DNA of 64,000 nt from Pseudomonas monsensis (GCF_014268495.2 NZ_CP077087.1:2855501-2919500), one strand, 5' to 3'; positions 27,101 through 36,992 are shown, numbered from the stretch's first letter. Translations and numbers: made by a program. The notes: generated from the sequence alone by a model not told the origin.

Positions 27101-30100
27101 AACCACGAAGGTCTGATCAGCAGTCGCGCCGAGTTGTTGCTCACCACCGAAAAGACCCTGGATAACCAACTCGGCACGGTCATCGCTGACGGCCAACTGA
27201 CCGTTACTGCTGACGAACTGGACAACCGTGAAGGCAATATCGCCGGCAAGGTCGATGCCAGCGCGCAGGCAAAAACCGTCAACAACCAGAATGGTCAGTT
27301 GATCGCCACCGGCGTCCTCAAACTGGAAGCCGATCAGTTCGATAATCGGCAGAACGGTCTGCTGGGCTCAAGCAAAGACATGACCCTGACCGTCGCTGAC
27401 CTGGACAACCGTGGCGGTGAGGTCAGCAGCAACGGCGATTTGCAGATTACGGGCAAAAAACTCGATAACAGCGACGGCGGCAAAATCTTCACCGGCACCG
27501 CCCTGACGCTGACCGTCGATGAAGTGCTCAACCGCACCAAAGGCCTGATCAATGCGGGCTCGCAGTTCAATCTGCAGGGGCGCTCGCTGATTAACAGCGA
27601 CGGCGAATTGCTCAGTCAGCAAGGCATGCTGTTGAACCTCACCGGCGCCTTTGATAACACTTCGGGCAAGGTCAGCAGCGAAGGCACGCTGACGGTCAAC
27701 AACGCGAAACTGACCAACGTAAAAGGCAGTCTGTCCAGTGCAGCGGACTTGATGCTGGACAGCGACGCCAGCATCGACAATCAGGGCGGCCAGATCGTCA
27801 CCGACGGCGCGCTGGTACTGAACAGCGCCAGCCTCGACAACCGTCAAAAGGGCACGCTCAGCGGTAAAGGTGCCGTCACGGTCACCACCGACGCCTTTGA
27901 TAACAGCAACGGTCGACTGAGCAGCGCCGACACCCTGAACCTCACTGCCGGCCAGGTCACTAACAGTGGCGATGGCAGTATCGGCAGTCAGAACGCGCTG
28001 ACGGCTTCGGTCAGCGGGTTTGATCAACAGGGCGGCAAGCTGTTCAGCAACACGCAGCTAAGCCTGGACCTGAACCACGGCCAGTTGAACAACATCGGCG
28101 GTTTGATCAACGCTCCGGGCACACTGCTGCTCAAGCAACTCAACGGCGTCAACAACCAGGGCGGCACAATTTCCAGCGCCGAAGCGTTCACCCTGACCGC
28201 GCAAAGCCTCGCCAACAGCAACGGCAAACTCCTGAGCAATCAGGGCCTGACCCTGCGCATCGCGGCCGCACTGGACAACGTCAAAGGCATGATCGGCGCA
28301 GCCGCCATCGACGCGAGCGCTGCCAGCCTGAACAACAGCGGCGGCAACCTGGTCAGCCGTGGCGACCTCGGCCTGACCGTTGACGGTCTGCTGCGCAATG
28401 ACACCAAAGGCCTGATCAGCGCGGCGCAATCTCTCGAGATCACCAGCGCCGATTTGAACAACCGCGACAGTGGCTTGATCAACAGCCACGGCAACCTGAC
28501 GCTGGCCGCCACCGGACTGGACTCCAGCGACGGCGGCGAAGTTTCCGCCAGCGGTGACATTGATCTGAAGCTGACATCCCTGACCCAGAACGGCGGACGC
28601 CTCGTGGGTGACAAAGCCGTCACTCTCGATCTGGCCAATGGCGATCTCGACAACCAGCGCGGCGTGCTCACGGCGCAAGGGCCATTGACGCTCAAGCGCC
28701 TGCGTGACGTGAACAACCAGAGTGGTGAGATTTCCAGCAAGCTCGGTTTCGAGTTGATTGCCCGAGCCGTGAACAACAGCGCCGGCAAAATCATCAGCGG
28801 TGAAAAACTGCTGTTGCGTGGCACCGAGCTGGTCAACCAGAAAGGCCTGATCTCCGGTTGGCAAGGACTCACCGTCAACGCCGACAGCCTGGACAACCGC
28901 AACAGCGGCACGCTCTCCAGCAAGTTCGCCGATGTCTCGGTCGATCTCAACAATGCGCTGCTTAACAGCGACGCGGGGGCTGTAGTCGCCCAAGGCAATC
29001 TTCACCTCAAGGCGGACAGTCTCGACAACAGCAACAAAGGCAATCTGAGCAGTGGCGCATGGCAAACCCTGACGCTGGGCGGTGCGCTCAATAACAGCCA
29101 AGGCCTGATTTACAGCGGCGCGGCACTGGATGTCGTCAGCACAGCGTTCACCAATGCCGGCGGCTCAATCAATGCCGAACAGGCGTTCACCGCTACGGCC
29201 ACAGGTCTGGACAATAACGGCGGCCAGATCGCCAGCAACGCTGCGATCACCCTCAACCTGAGCGGCGAGCTGAACAACAACGCCGGCAAACTGGCGAGCA
29301 GCGGCGCGATGTTGATCAAGGGTGTGACCGATCTGCGTAACCAGAACGGCCAGATCGCCAGCCAGAAAACACTGGAGGCGCGCACCGCTTCGCTGGACAA
29401 CAGCAACAAGGGCACCGTCGCGGCGAACGACCAGTTGCAGATCTCCGCAACGGGCGCCGTCAATAATAGCGCCGACGGTCTGATCTACAGCCAGAAGGCC
29501 GGCGTGCAACTGAGCGCAGCCAGCCTGCGTAACGGCAAAGGTTCGATCCAGAGCGAAGGCGCGTTGACCCTTGAAGTCAGCGGTGACTTCGACAACCAGA
29601 GCGGCAAGGTCATCGCGCAAAGCGGCAATGTCTTTGTCACAGCGGCCAACATCGATAACCGTGGCGGCACGCTGTCCAGCATCAAGGGTGCACTGGAAGC
29701 ACGCACCGTGGGTGTGCTGCGCAACGGCTTCGACCTCAATAACAATCGCCAGGGCGGCATCATTCAGGCGCAGAGCCTGACGCTTACTGCATTGGCTGGG
29801 CTGAACAACAACGGCGGGCGGATTTCCGCGCAGTCGGCCGACAGCAGCATTACCACGGCAGCGCTGGATAACAGCAGTGGTGTGCTGTATTCGAGAGGAC
29901 TGTTGGCCGTCACCGGCACAAATCTGGAAAACGCTGGCGGGCAGATCGCTGCCAACCGCATCGATTTCGGTCTCAGCGGCGCGTTGCGTAACGGCACGGG
30001 TGTCATCGAAAGCGATACCCAACTGAGCGTAAAAGCCGCCAGCGTCGACAACCAGAATGGTCGTCTGCGTTCGCTGGGCAACACCGGCAAAACCCTGTTC

Positions 30101-33100
30101 CAGATCGGCGGTTTGCTCGACAACCGCAACGGCGTGCTGGAAACCGCCAACGCCGACATGACCCTGGCTGTCGGCGGCCTCCTCAATGCCGGCGGGCAAC
30201 TCAACCACGTCGGGCGCGGCAAGTTCGACATCTCTACCGCCAATGTCATCGGCGCCGGCGGCAGCATCGTCACCGGTGGGCTGCTGGAACTCAACGCCGA
30301 CAGCTGGAGCAACTCCAACGTCATTCAGGCCGGTCGCCTGAACGTCAATGTCGGCCAATTCAGCCAGACCGCCAGCGGTAAATTGCTGGCTTCCGATTCC
30401 CTGCAGATCCGTGGCGGCAACTGGAGCAACGATGGCTTGATCGCCAGTGACGGCATCCTCGATATGCAAATCGGCGGAACCTATGCTGGCAGCGGCCGCT
30501 TGACCAGTCAGCGCGGCGCTTACCTTTCCGCCGCGCAGATGAACGTCGCGGCGGGCGGCAGTTTCGCGGTGGGTGCCGCGTCGACTCTCAATATCGGCGG
30601 CCAGCTCAGCAACGCCGGGCGCATGACCTCCAGCGACGACCTGACGATCAACGCGGGCGGCGTTGCCAACACCGGCACCTTGGGCGCGGCGCAGAACCTC
30701 ATCATCAATACGCCTTCGTTGCTCAATGATCGCGGGCTGATTTTCAGCGGCAATAACATGACCCTCGGCGTCAGCACGCTGACCAACCAGCACGGTGATT
30801 TTTACGGTCTGGGCGATGTGGTGATCGGCGGGTACGCCGGCGCGGCACGGGCAGCGGGGGTGTACAACATTTCCGGCTCGATGGAGAGCGGACGCGGGTT
30901 CACGCTGAGCGCCGATGTATTTGAAAACCGCACAGAAGGGCCGACGGCGTCGGTTGAACGCAAGCTCATTTCCGGGTTCATCGCGGCGACGTGTGGTGAC
31001 TGCGTTGGCGGCACCTTTAATAACTTCCTCGCCAGCCGCGAGACTTATCAATTCTTCGACACCGATACCAGCGCTTCGGCGGTGTTCAACGTCGGCAAGG
31101 ATTTTACGTTCACCGGCGGCACCTTCCTCAACAGCAAAAGTACGCTAGCGGCGGGCGGCAACATCAGCATCACCGCCGACAGCTTGAAGAATATCGGTGC
31201 CAAGAGCGGCACCGTCGAAGTCACGCGTCAGTACAACTTCGAGATGGGCACTGGCTCCACGGCGCAATTCATGGCCGACGTGATCATGCCGTACAACCAG
31301 CGCAACAACCCCGATTTCCCGTTTGTGTACTACGTCATCGCGCCGGAAGGCCTGATCCGTAAAGCGATCGCCAAAACCGTGGGCAATGGCATCGTCATCG
31401 TTGACGCCGAGACAGGCGAAAACGTCGGTAGTCGTAAATATGGCCGGGCCATGTCTGGATTCAGCGCGGGCTTTGAAACGTCAACGCCATCGATGTATGA
31501 CCCGAATAATTTGCTCGCCTTACCGAGCGAACTGACGCCTTACGAGAGCCGCGTTGCAGTCGAAAACCCGGTTAACAGCAGCGGTGCAGCTGATACCAAC
31601 AACTCGCGCAACGCAGTGATTCAGGCGGGCGGCAAAGTCTCGATCACCGCCACCCGCGAAGTTGAAAACAGTGTTATCCATCAGGACTACAGCTCAATCG
31701 GTGGCACCAATAAAGTTGCCGATACCTCGGTCGGAAACAGCGGCACCGTCGTTGTGCGCATCAACAGCCAGCTGCCGCCCGATCTCGCACAACAGCAAGT
31801 CAATCCGCTGAGCCTGCCGGGTTTCGCTCTGCCGACGGGCGAGAACGGTTTGTTTCGTTTGAGCGGGCAGGGCACCAGTGGCGCTGCGGCCAGCAACACC
31901 GGGCCAGCCCCGACGTGGACGGTCGGCAGCGAGTCGGTGAATGCCCAGGATCATATGGTCGCCGCCAGCAGTGGCGGGCCGCGCAACCTGTTCATTGATG
32001 CCCCTGCGCAGGTATCAGATAGCACCCGCGCCGTGGATACGTTCCATCGCACGCCAAGCATGGTTCAGGCCGTCGCCAGTACGGTCGAAGTCAAAGTGCC
32101 GGAAAGTTCTGCGGGCACGGGCAGGCCCAACCGCGGCAACGACATGAAAGAGTCGATCGACACCCGTCCGGTCACGCGTGTCACTGGTCTGCCAGACACC
32201 ACGGCGCCCTCGAATCCGCACAAATACCTGATCGAAACCAACCCGGCACTCACCAACCTCAAGTCGTTCATGAGTTCCGACTACCTGCTCGACAAACTCG
32301 GCTACAACCCCGATCTGAGCGCCAAACGCCTGGGCGATGGACTCTACGAACAACGCCTGATCCAGCAAGCCGTCACCGCCCGCACCGGCCAGGCTTTCCT
32401 CGACGGCCAAACCTCCAATGAGGGCATGTTCAAGTACCTGATGAACAACGCCATCGCCAGCAAGGACGCGCTAAACCTGTCGGTCGGCGTCGGCCTCACC
32501 TCGCAGCAAGTCGCGGCGCTGACGCACGACATCGTCTGGCTCGAAGAGCATGAAGTGAATGGCGAAAAAGTCCTGGTGCCGGTGGTGTATCTGGCGCAAG
32601 CCAATGGCCGCCTCGGCCCAACCGGTGCGCTGATTGCCGGTAAGGATGTGACGCTGATCGCCGGTGAAAACCTCGACAACGTCGGCACGCTCAAGGCCAC
32701 CAACAACCTGTCCGCCACAGCGGGCAAGGACCTGGTCAACAGCGGTTCGATCGAGGCGGGCAATCGTCTGGACCTGCTGGCCACCAACAGCATCGTCAAC
32801 AAGGCCGGCGGCATCATTGCCGGCAAGGACGTCAGCCTGACCACTCGCACCGGCGATGTGATCAACGAACGAACCATCACCTCGATGGACGACCAGTACG
32901 GCACCGTCACCCGGCATCAGGACTTTGCCGATAACGCAGCGCGAATCGAAGCCGCCAACGACCTGACCGTCAAAGCGGCCAACGACATCAACGTCATCGG
33001 CGGCGTGCTGAAAAGCGGTCAGGACATGGCGTTTAATGCCGGGCGCGATGTCAATGTGGTCTCCGTGCAAGTCAATGACAGCGTTTCGTTGGGTTCAAGG

Positions 33101-35539
33101 GCAAGCAGCAGTGATATCACTCAACTGGCCGCAGATATCGATGCCGGACGTGACTTCAAGGCCGAGGCCAAGCGCGACATCAATGTGATTGCCAGTGAGA
33201 TCGATGCCAAGCGTGATGTGTCGATGAAGGCTACCGAGAATCTGGTGATCAGCTCGGCGGCGGATGAAGAACATTCGAACTCCAAGAATAAGAAAGAGAA
33301 GCGTCAGGAGGATCATGTCACTCAGGTTATGTCCGGTATTACCGCGGGTGGCGACGTCAAACTCGAGGCGGGCAAAGACCTCAGTGTGATTTCCAGCCGC
33401 GTTACTGCGGGTGATGAAGCCTACCTGGTTGCGGGAGACCGCCTAGAACTCCTGGCCGCGCAAGATACGGATTACTCGCTGTATGACATGAAGAAGAAAG
33501 GCAGCTTCGGCAAGCTGAAGATGCAACACGACGAAGTGACCGACATTAAGCACGTCGGCTCCGAAATCAAGGCCGGTGGCAATCTGACGCTGTCGAGCAA
33601 AGGTGATCAGCTGTATCAGGTTGCCAAGCTGGACAGCGGTAACAACATCACACTGGACAGTGGCGGGTCGATTACTTTTCAGGGGGTCAAGGACCTCCAT
33701 GACGAAAACCATACCAAGACCAACAACAGCGCTGGCTGGGTGTCCTCCAAAGGTCGCGGCAATACCGACGAGACCTTGCGCCAAACCCAGATGATCGCCA
33801 AGGGCAATATCGTTATCAAGGCAGTCGATGGCCTGAAAATCGACATCAAGGATGTGAATCAGCAATCCGTCAGCCAGACCATTGACGCTATGGTCAAGGC
33901 TGATCCGCAGTTGGCCTGGTTGAAAGATGCCGAAGCCCGAGGGGACGTGGATTGGCAGCGAGTGAAGGAGATTCACGAGTCTTTCAAATACGAGAACTCG
34001 GGACTGGGCCCGGCAGCACAAATCGCAATCGCCATCATGATGTCCTTCGTGATGGGGCCGGCAGGGCTGGGCCTGGTCGGCGGTGGCTTCGGTGGGGCAG
34101 TCGCCACAAGTCTGGCAACCACGGGCGTTACCAGCACCATTAATAACAAGGGTGATCTCGGGGCCGCATTCAAGGAGACCTTCAGTGCCGGAAGCTTGAA
34201 AAATGCGGCTATCGCTGGGTTTACGGCGGGCATGCTCGACTATGCAGACACCAACTGGTTTGCGGCTGGTGGCAGCAAAACTGCAAATATCCTGACCAGC
34301 AGCAACATTACTGATGTCGCCATCCGCACGACCGGCCGGGCGATCATTTCCAGCGGTATCTCTACCACTATTGGTGGAGGCAGCTTTGGTGACAATTTCG
34401 GAGCGGCGTTGCTGGGTGAGGCGAGCAGTGTCGCTATGGCGACCGGCTTTGACTTTGTCGGTGACAACACACTCAAGTTCCCAGAAGGCAGCGCAGAAAA
34501 AGTCGTAGCGCATGCGTTGATGGGTGGTTTGATTTCCCAGGTGCTGGGTGGGGACTTTGCGACAGGTGCAGCTGCCGCTGGTCTGAACGAAGCCGCGATG
34601 AATGTTCTTGTGAAGTTCGCGGGCGGCAACGATCAGATGCAGGTGATGCTGTCGCAACTGACGGGCGTGTTAGCGGCCGCCGCAGTGGATGGAAACACCC
34701 AGTTAGGGGCCGCCATCGCAGGGAGTGCTACGACCTATAACTACCTTTATCACCGTGAGGTGAAAGAGATGCTGGCCGAAATGGACAGCAAATCCACTGA
34801 CGAGGAAAAGCTGGCGGTTAGGGACAAATACGAAGCGCTCGACAAGCAACGAGAGTTGGAGCGTGACGAGTTTTGTAAAGGAGCAGCTGATACTTGCCGT
34901 CAGATCTCACGCGATTTGGCCGACGATGATGAAAAATTTTCAGAGCTCATAAAGAAACTGAGAAGTGAAGGCAAGGGAGCAGAGGCCTATTGGGTAGGCT
35001 CTGTTCAATGGGGGAATTTACATTCTGCTGGATCAATGGCTTCCGTTGTGAAAGCACAGGAGGGTGGATTCTTTGCAAAATTGGGCGCTGTGGTTTTCGA
35101 GATGGGCGCCGGAATTTTTCCGGGGCGGGCTATCGGAAAAGGCACGACGGCTATACATGTAGCAGATGAAAAGGTTGTTGATGTAAAAGGGGCCGCTGGC
35201 GGCGCAGGCGGTACTGAAAAAGTCGTCACGATCAGCAAAGATCGCTACCCCGAGTCGGCGCAACATATTGAAGATGCCATCGGCGCAGGAAAGCCTGACA
35301 CGTTGACCATAGATCGAGATAATGCGGCAACGCGCAGGCGTGATTCTTTGCGCGGAATTGAAACAAGACCGGGCCTCGACCGTGATGAATATCCGCCCGC
35401 CATGTTCCAGGAAGGGGGGCAGGGAGCCTCGGTAAGGCATATCACCGCTGGTGATAACCGTGGGGCAGGCGCTTGTATTGGCGCTCAATGCAGAGAGTTG
35501 CCTAACGGGACGAAGGTTAGAATAGAGGTGATAGATTAG
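24191..35539 (+). CDS. cdiA: CdiA-type filamentous haemagglutinin with NucA/NucB DNase tip, 3782 aa (TpsA2)
   Basis: This is a second giant CDI exoprotein. The first ~320 residues (extended signal peptide ending MWAQA; TPS domain with NPNL and NPYGI) are almost the same as in TpsA1, so the intact CdiB at 6888 should recognise it. FHA-type repeats of the LDNxxGG type run from ~330 to ~2200. A cysteine segment (CGDCVGG, ~2268), a Pro-rich NPLSLPGFALPTGENG segment and a second haemagglutinin-repeat region follow. A DUF637-like pre-toxin region lies at ~3320-3475 (GGGSFGDNFGAALLGEA, AHALMGGLISQVLGGDF). Unlike TpsA1 there is no VENN. The last ~100 residues are a NucA/NucB nuclease. It sits 23 nt after the cdiB relic and 3 nt before a SUKH-type immunity gene. 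Confidence 0.95.
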   Translation: MDVRQFAFLAFQPCAAVKDRERFLGMPKRGLAFVLANVMFWQPMWAQADGIVVANPNTSLDRAGNGVPIINIATPNASGLSHNQFHDYNVGAQGLILNNGSTQNNLTQLGGHIIDNPNLKNSGSAQAILNEVISGNPSQLRGYTEVAGQSARVIVANPYGITCNGCGFINSPRVTLTTGKPVLDNGRLDRFQVDQGTVAIEGTGLNATNVDRFEIITRSAKINAEIQAQNLTIVAGRNDVNAQTLNATARANDGSGKPQLAIDSSALGGMYAGAIKLVGTEAGVGVKLDGKLIASGGDIQLDANGQLSLADTSATGMVNVKAASLDARGPVYAGTALNVQTQGNLSNRQTLAARDSINLSAGGQLTNAGAIEAGVNADGSRNANGDLSLTAQELDNSSKSLTASRNLTVNAVSLNNRKGTLSGQNIAITGGMLDNHSGQILGDLGLNIDLGGALDNRDGALGSGRSLNLKAASLDNREAGALVSDGSLTAHISGTLDNRNKGDISAKGAVDLQAGTLLNSDGKVIGKSTLAVRSDVADNRGGVIQADQQLTLSVVQLDNREKGVISGKAGLTYVGTRLDNSGGLVSAVGTVNLTAAEIQNAAGRISSQSDLLATIGLLQQQGGALVAQGNLSLTGKTLDNRNGGLVGTTKALTLSVDDVDNRSGEISSNLLMNVKGLRLDNGDGGKILSGSNIGLSVTKLINRSKGLIAATKGAVTVTGTTLDNSGGNLSSLNGLVITLDDALINSLGAISSDGTLTVDAARIDNSNGSLGSAGNLILSSTGALLNQAGSISSDSLLTVNSGSLDNSRKGVIYGQGNSRVETGGFDNSQGGKLSSGAALTLKSGQVNNATGRIASQQALDVSLTGLDQQGGELFSKTDLTLDLNNGQLNNQNGLINAPGTLLLKNLNGVSNQGGEISSQQAFLLAAHDLDNSNGKLLSQQGLTLRIAAALNNLKGVISAASLDSHSGSLDNHEGLISSRAELLLTTEKTLDNQLGTVIADGQLTVTADELDNREGNIAGKVDASAQAKTVNNQNGQLIATGVLKLEADQFDNRQNGLLGSSKDMTLTVADLDNRGGEVSSNGDLQITGKKLDNSDGGKIFTGTALTLTVDEVLNRTKGLINAGSQFNLQGRSLINSDGELLSQQGMLLNLTGAFDNTSGKVSSEGTLTVNNAKLTNVKGSLSSAADLMLDSDASIDNQGGQIVTDGALVLNSASLDNRQKGTLSGKGAVTVTTDAFDNSNGRLSSADTLNLTAGQVTNSGDGSIGSQNALTASVSGFDQQGGKLFSNTQLSLDLNHGQLNNIGGLINAPGTLLLKQLNGVNNQGGTISSAEAFTLTAQSLANSNGKLLSNQGLTLRIAAALDNVKGMIGAAAIDASAASLNNSGGNLVSRGDLGLTVDGLLRNDTKGLISAAQSLEITSADLNNRDSGLINSHGNLTLAATGLDSSDGGEVSASGDIDLKLTSLTQNGGRLVGDKAVTLDLANGDLDNQRGVLTAQGPLTLKRLRDVNNQSGEISSKLGFELIARAVNNSAGKIISGEKLLLRGTELVNQKGLISGWQGLTVNADSLDNRNSGTLSSKFADVSVDLNNALLNSDAGAVVAQGNLHLKADSLDNSNKGNLSSGAWQTLTLGGALNNSQGLIYSGAALDVVSTAFTNAGGSINAEQAFTATATGLDNNGGQIASNAAITLNLSGELNNNAGKLASSGAMLIKGVTDLRNQNGQIASQKTLEARTASLDNSNKGTVAANDQLQISATGAVNNSADGLIYSQKAGVQLSAASLRNGKGSIQSEGALTLEVSGDFDNQSGKVIAQSGNVFVTAANIDNRGGTLSSIKGALEARTVGVLRNGFDLNNNRQGGIIQAQSLTLTALAGLNNNGGRISAQSADSSITTAALDNSSGVLYSRGLLAVTGTNLENAGGQIAANRIDFGLSGALRNGTGVIESDTQLSVKAASVDNQNGRLRSLGNTGKTLFQIGGLLDNRNGVLETANADMTLAVGGLLNAGGQLNHVGRGKFDISTANVIGAGGSIVTGGLLELNADSWSNSNVIQAGRLNVNVGQFSQTASGKLLASDSLQIRGGNWSNDGLIASDGILDMQIGGTYAGSGRLTSQRGAYLSAAQMNVAAGGSFAVGAASTLNIGGQLSNAGRMTSSDDLTINAGGVANTGTLGAAQNLIINTPSLLNDRGLIFSGNNMTLGVSTLTNQHGDFYGLGDVVIGGYAGAARAAGVYNISGSMESGRGFTLSADVFENRTEGPTASVERKLISGFIAATCGDCVGGTFNNFLASRETYQFFDTDTSASAVFNVGKDFTFTGGTFLNSKSTLAAGGNISITADSLKNIGAKSGTVEVTRQYNFEMGTGSTAQFMADVIMPYNQRNNPDFPFVYYVIAPEGLIRKAIAKTVGNGIVIVDAETGENVGSRKYGRAMSGFSAGFETSTPSMYDPNNLLALPSELTPYESRVAVENPVNSSGAADTNNSRNAVIQAGGKVSITATREVENSVIHQDYSSIGGTNKVADTSVGNSGTVVVRINSQLPPDLAQQQVNPLSLPGFALPTGENGLFRLSGQGTSGAAASNTGPAPTWTVGSESVNAQDHMVAASSGGPRNLFIDAPAQVSDSTRAVDTFHRTPSMVQAVASTVEVKVPESSAGTGRPNRGNDMKESIDTRPVTRVTGLPDTTAPSNPHKYLIETNPALTNLKSFMSSDYLLDKLGYNPDLSAKRLGDGLYEQRLIQQAVTARTGQAFLDGQTSNEGMFKYLMNNAIASKDALNLSVGVGLTSQQVAALTHDIVWLEEHEVNGEKVLVPVVYLAQANGRLGPTGALIAGKDVTLIAGENLDNVGTLKATNNLSATAGKDLVNSGSIEAGNRLDLLATNSIVNKAGGIIAGKDVSLTTRTGDVINERTITSMDDQYGTVTRHQDFADNAARIEAANDLTVKAANDINVIGGVLKSGQDMAFNAGRDVNVVSVQVNDSVSLGSRASSSDITQLAADIDAGRDFKAEAKRDINVIASEIDAKRDVSMKATENLVISSAADEEHSNSKNKKEKRQEDHVTQVMSGITAGGDVKLEAGKDLSVISSRVTAGDEAYLVAGDRLELLAAQDTDYSLYDMKKKGSFGKLKMQHDEVTDIKHVGSEIKAGGNLTLSSKGDQLYQVAKLDSGNNITLDSGGSITFQGVKDLHDENHTKTNNSAGWVSSKGRGNTDETLRQTQMIAKGNIVIKAVDGLKIDIKDVNQQSVSQTIDAMVKADPQLAWLKDAEARGDVDWQRVKEIHESFKYENSGLGPAAQIAIAIMMSFVMGPAGLGLVGGGFGGAVATSLATTGVTSTINNKGDLGAAFKETFSAGSLKNAAIAGFTAGMLDYADTNWFAAGGSKTANILTSSNITDVAIRTTGRAIISSGISTTIGGGSFGDNFGAALLGEASSVAMATGFDFVGDNTLKFPEGSAEKVVAHALMGGLISQVLGGDFATGAAAAGLNEAAMNVLVKFAGGNDQMQVMLSQLTGVLAAAAVDGNTQLGAAIAGSATTYNYLYHREVKEMLAEMDSKSTDEEKLAVRDKYEALDKQRELERDEFCKGAADTCRQISRDLADDDEKFSELIKKLRSEGKGAEAYWVGSVQWGNLHSAGSMASVVKAQEGGFFAKLGAVVFEMGAGIFPGRAIGKGTTAIHVADEKVVDVKGAAGGAGGTEKVVTISKDRYPESAQHIEDAIGAGKPDTLTIDRDNAATRRRDSLRGIETRPGLDRDEYPPAMFQEGGQGASVRHITAGDNRGAGACIGAQCRELPNGTKVRIEVID
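35227..35536 (+). other. NucA/NucB-family deoxyribonuclease toxin tip of TpsA2
   Basis: The tip matches the Bacillus NucA/NucB DNase fold region: YPESAQHIEDA, then DTLTIDRDNAATRRRDSLRG, the catalytic-type block GLDRDEYPPAMFQEGG (from ~residue 3730), and DNRGAGACIG. The DRDEYP and EGG residues are the known active-site neighbourhood of that family. The predicted action is cleavage of target-cell DNA after import. The boundary with the DUF637-like region is a linker of about 200 residues with a CKGAADTCRQ motif. Confidence 0.85.
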
Positions 35540-35542
35540 ATT

Positions 35543-36175
35543 ATGAATAATTTGGATAAGTTGTTATCGATTGCAAGTTCATCCTTGAGTGAGTGTGAAC
35601 CAGAACTGTCTGGGCCAATACGCAACATGGCAGGGACTTCGACGGAACAACTTTTTGAAATACTGCGTCAGCGCAATGGCTTCTATGCTTTTGAAGGCGC
35701 GCTGCATGTTTTTCCAAGCGATTCCAGTCAAAGTGAAATGGGCATATCTGATTGGAATCACGCTGACCTGTGGCGCAGTAGCTACAAAGGCCTAGCCGAT
35801 AACGTTGTCTTTTTTGCTGAAGATATCTTTGGTGGGCAGTTCTGTATCAAGGATGGCAATATCTACATTTTTGATCCGGAAACTGGCTCTTTAGAGTACT
35901 TGGCTGCGGATGTTGAAAGCTGGGCTGAAGTAGTTCTGCACGACTATGAAGTATTGACAGGCTATCCGTTGGCTCATCAGTGGCAAAAGCGCAATGGTCC
36001 AGTTCGTGCAGGGATGCGTTTGCTGCCCAAGGTGCCTTTTGTAATGGGCGGTGATTTTTCCTTGGATAATTTATATGTTGCCGATGCTGTAGAAGGCATG
36101 CGGCTCAGAGCGTATATAGCCGATAAGATTAAAAATTTACCAGACGGTACTCAGGTTAAATTCAGTCTGGACTGA
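35543..36175 (+). CDS. SMI1/KNR4 (SUKH)-type immunity protein for the DNase tip
   Basis: A 210-aa soluble protein. The segments RQRNGFYAFEGALHVFPS, FFAEDIFGGQFCI, IYIFDPETGSLEYLA and WAEVVLHDYEVLTGYPLA give the SUKH/SMI1-KNR4 pattern (NGF near the N-terminus, then DxxGxxF/C, then a D-x-x-T strand). SUKH proteins are known immunity partners of nuclease toxins, including NucA-type tips. The ATG is 3 nt after the cdiA2 stop, with AGAGGTGATA as ribosome-binding site inside the toxin end, so translation is coupled. It should bind and inhibit the DNase tip in the cytoplasm. Confidence 0.8.
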   Translation: MNNLDKLLSIASSSLSECEPELSGPIRNMAGTSTEQLFEILRQRNGFYAFEGALHVFPSDSSQSEMGISDWNHADLWRSSYKGLADNVVFFAEDIFGGQFCIKDGNIYIFDPETGSLEYLAADVESWAEVVLHDYEVLTGYPLAHQWQKRNGPVRAGMRLLPKVPFVMGGDFSLDNLYVADAVEGMRLRAYIADKIKNLPDGTQVKFSLD

Positions 36176-36297
36176 CAGAGAATGAGTGAGAATGGATCAG
36201 GTTTATACAAGATTTGGTCTGTTTTATCCGCAAAAGAAGTAATGACTTTGATGTGCAGGATGACGATCCAGTCAAAGAAGCAAGTCTTGGGGGTATT

Positions 36298-36465
36298 GGT
36301 AAATGGGGACAGACCCTGAGGGATCCCCACAAATCTACTCTAGGCTCTGAGGATAAATGGGGAAAGACCACGTTTAGAAAGCACTCTGAAAACGTGGTCT
36401 GTCCCCTTTTTATGCTTTTTATGCTTTTTATGCCCTTTTTATGGTCTGTCCCCTTTTTTATTTGG
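36298..36465. repeat. Palindromic RAYT-type element cluster
   Basis: This non-coding stretch holds a half element (AAATGGGGACAGACC, 36301-36315), a full palindrome at 36353-36410 (AAATGGGGAAAGACCACGTTT facing AAAACGTGGTCTGTCCCC), and another right-hand half (ATGGTCTGTCCCCTTTTTT, ~36441-36459). Short tandem TATGCTTTTTA units lie between. The same palindrome flanks the transposase at 37150 and recurs at 43993 and 44505. An ORF that spans the cluster is fortuitous. Confidence 0.75.
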
Positions 36466-36536
36466 TGGCGCCGGAAACCCATGTTGGCTAGTTATATACC
36501 GGCGGCAGTGCAAAAGGCGCTAGGAGTAAGATTGAA

Positions 36537-36992
36537 ATGATTTACGGCGATCCGTTTATATTCTCAATTCAGTTTGATGTAGTGAGAGATTGGACTGATT
36601 CAAGTTGTTTCTGGGTAAACGGCTTGTTTTCGTTGTTTGTTGGTGGGGAAAGGCTCCTTGATGTCGTGGATGTTGCCGAGCTTAAAACTGCCGTGAACTT
36701 CTACGCAAAAATGGAATTTGAAAATATAGAGGAGGGCGATTCAGCGATTTCTGCAAAAGAATTATTCGCTTCCGCGCATCGTTATTTTTTCAAAGGGGAG
36801 TCCGCCATTCTAGAAGGCGTGCAAGATATGACGTGCACCTTCTTGGGGGACGCCGGTCTGTTTATTTATTTTCAAAAAACAGAGCATGCGGACAGGCTGG
36901 TCTGGAGTAAGGACTTTGGCAACATTGTCCATGAGGCGTTGCTGCCTCGGGGGGCAGTGGGTGGCGTAATTGAAGGTATTGAAGAGTTGTAG
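36537..36992 (+). CDS. Immunity protein, possibly Imm42 family
   Basis: A 151-aa protein beginning MIYGDPFIFSIQFDVVRDW, with GLFSLFVGGERLL, a middle DSAISAKELFASAHRYFF helix, and a C-terminal GDAGLFIYFQKTEHADRLVW block. The MIxGDPxxFxIxxDVV start and the following GxFxxxVxG strand resemble Imm42 proteins from memory; I cannot confirm it. TAGGAGTAAG gives a good ribosome-binding site for ATG 36537. No toxin gene precedes it, so it is an orphan immunity gene, probably left from an earlier tip or acquired to protect against neighbours. Confidence 0.65.
   Translation: MIYGDPFIFSIQFDVVRDWTDSSCFWVNGLFSLFVGGERLLDVVDVAELKTAVNFYAKMEFENIEEGDSAISAKELFASAHRYFFKGESAILEGVQDMTCTFLGDAGLFIYFQKTEHADRLVWSKDFGNIVHEALLPRGAVGGVIEGIEEL

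Noticed and set aside
36214..36540. 108-codon open frame between the SUKH and Imm42-like genes
   Set aside because: It is made up of RAYT-type palindromes and TATGCTTTTTA repeats; there is no ribosome-binding site or protein-like composition.
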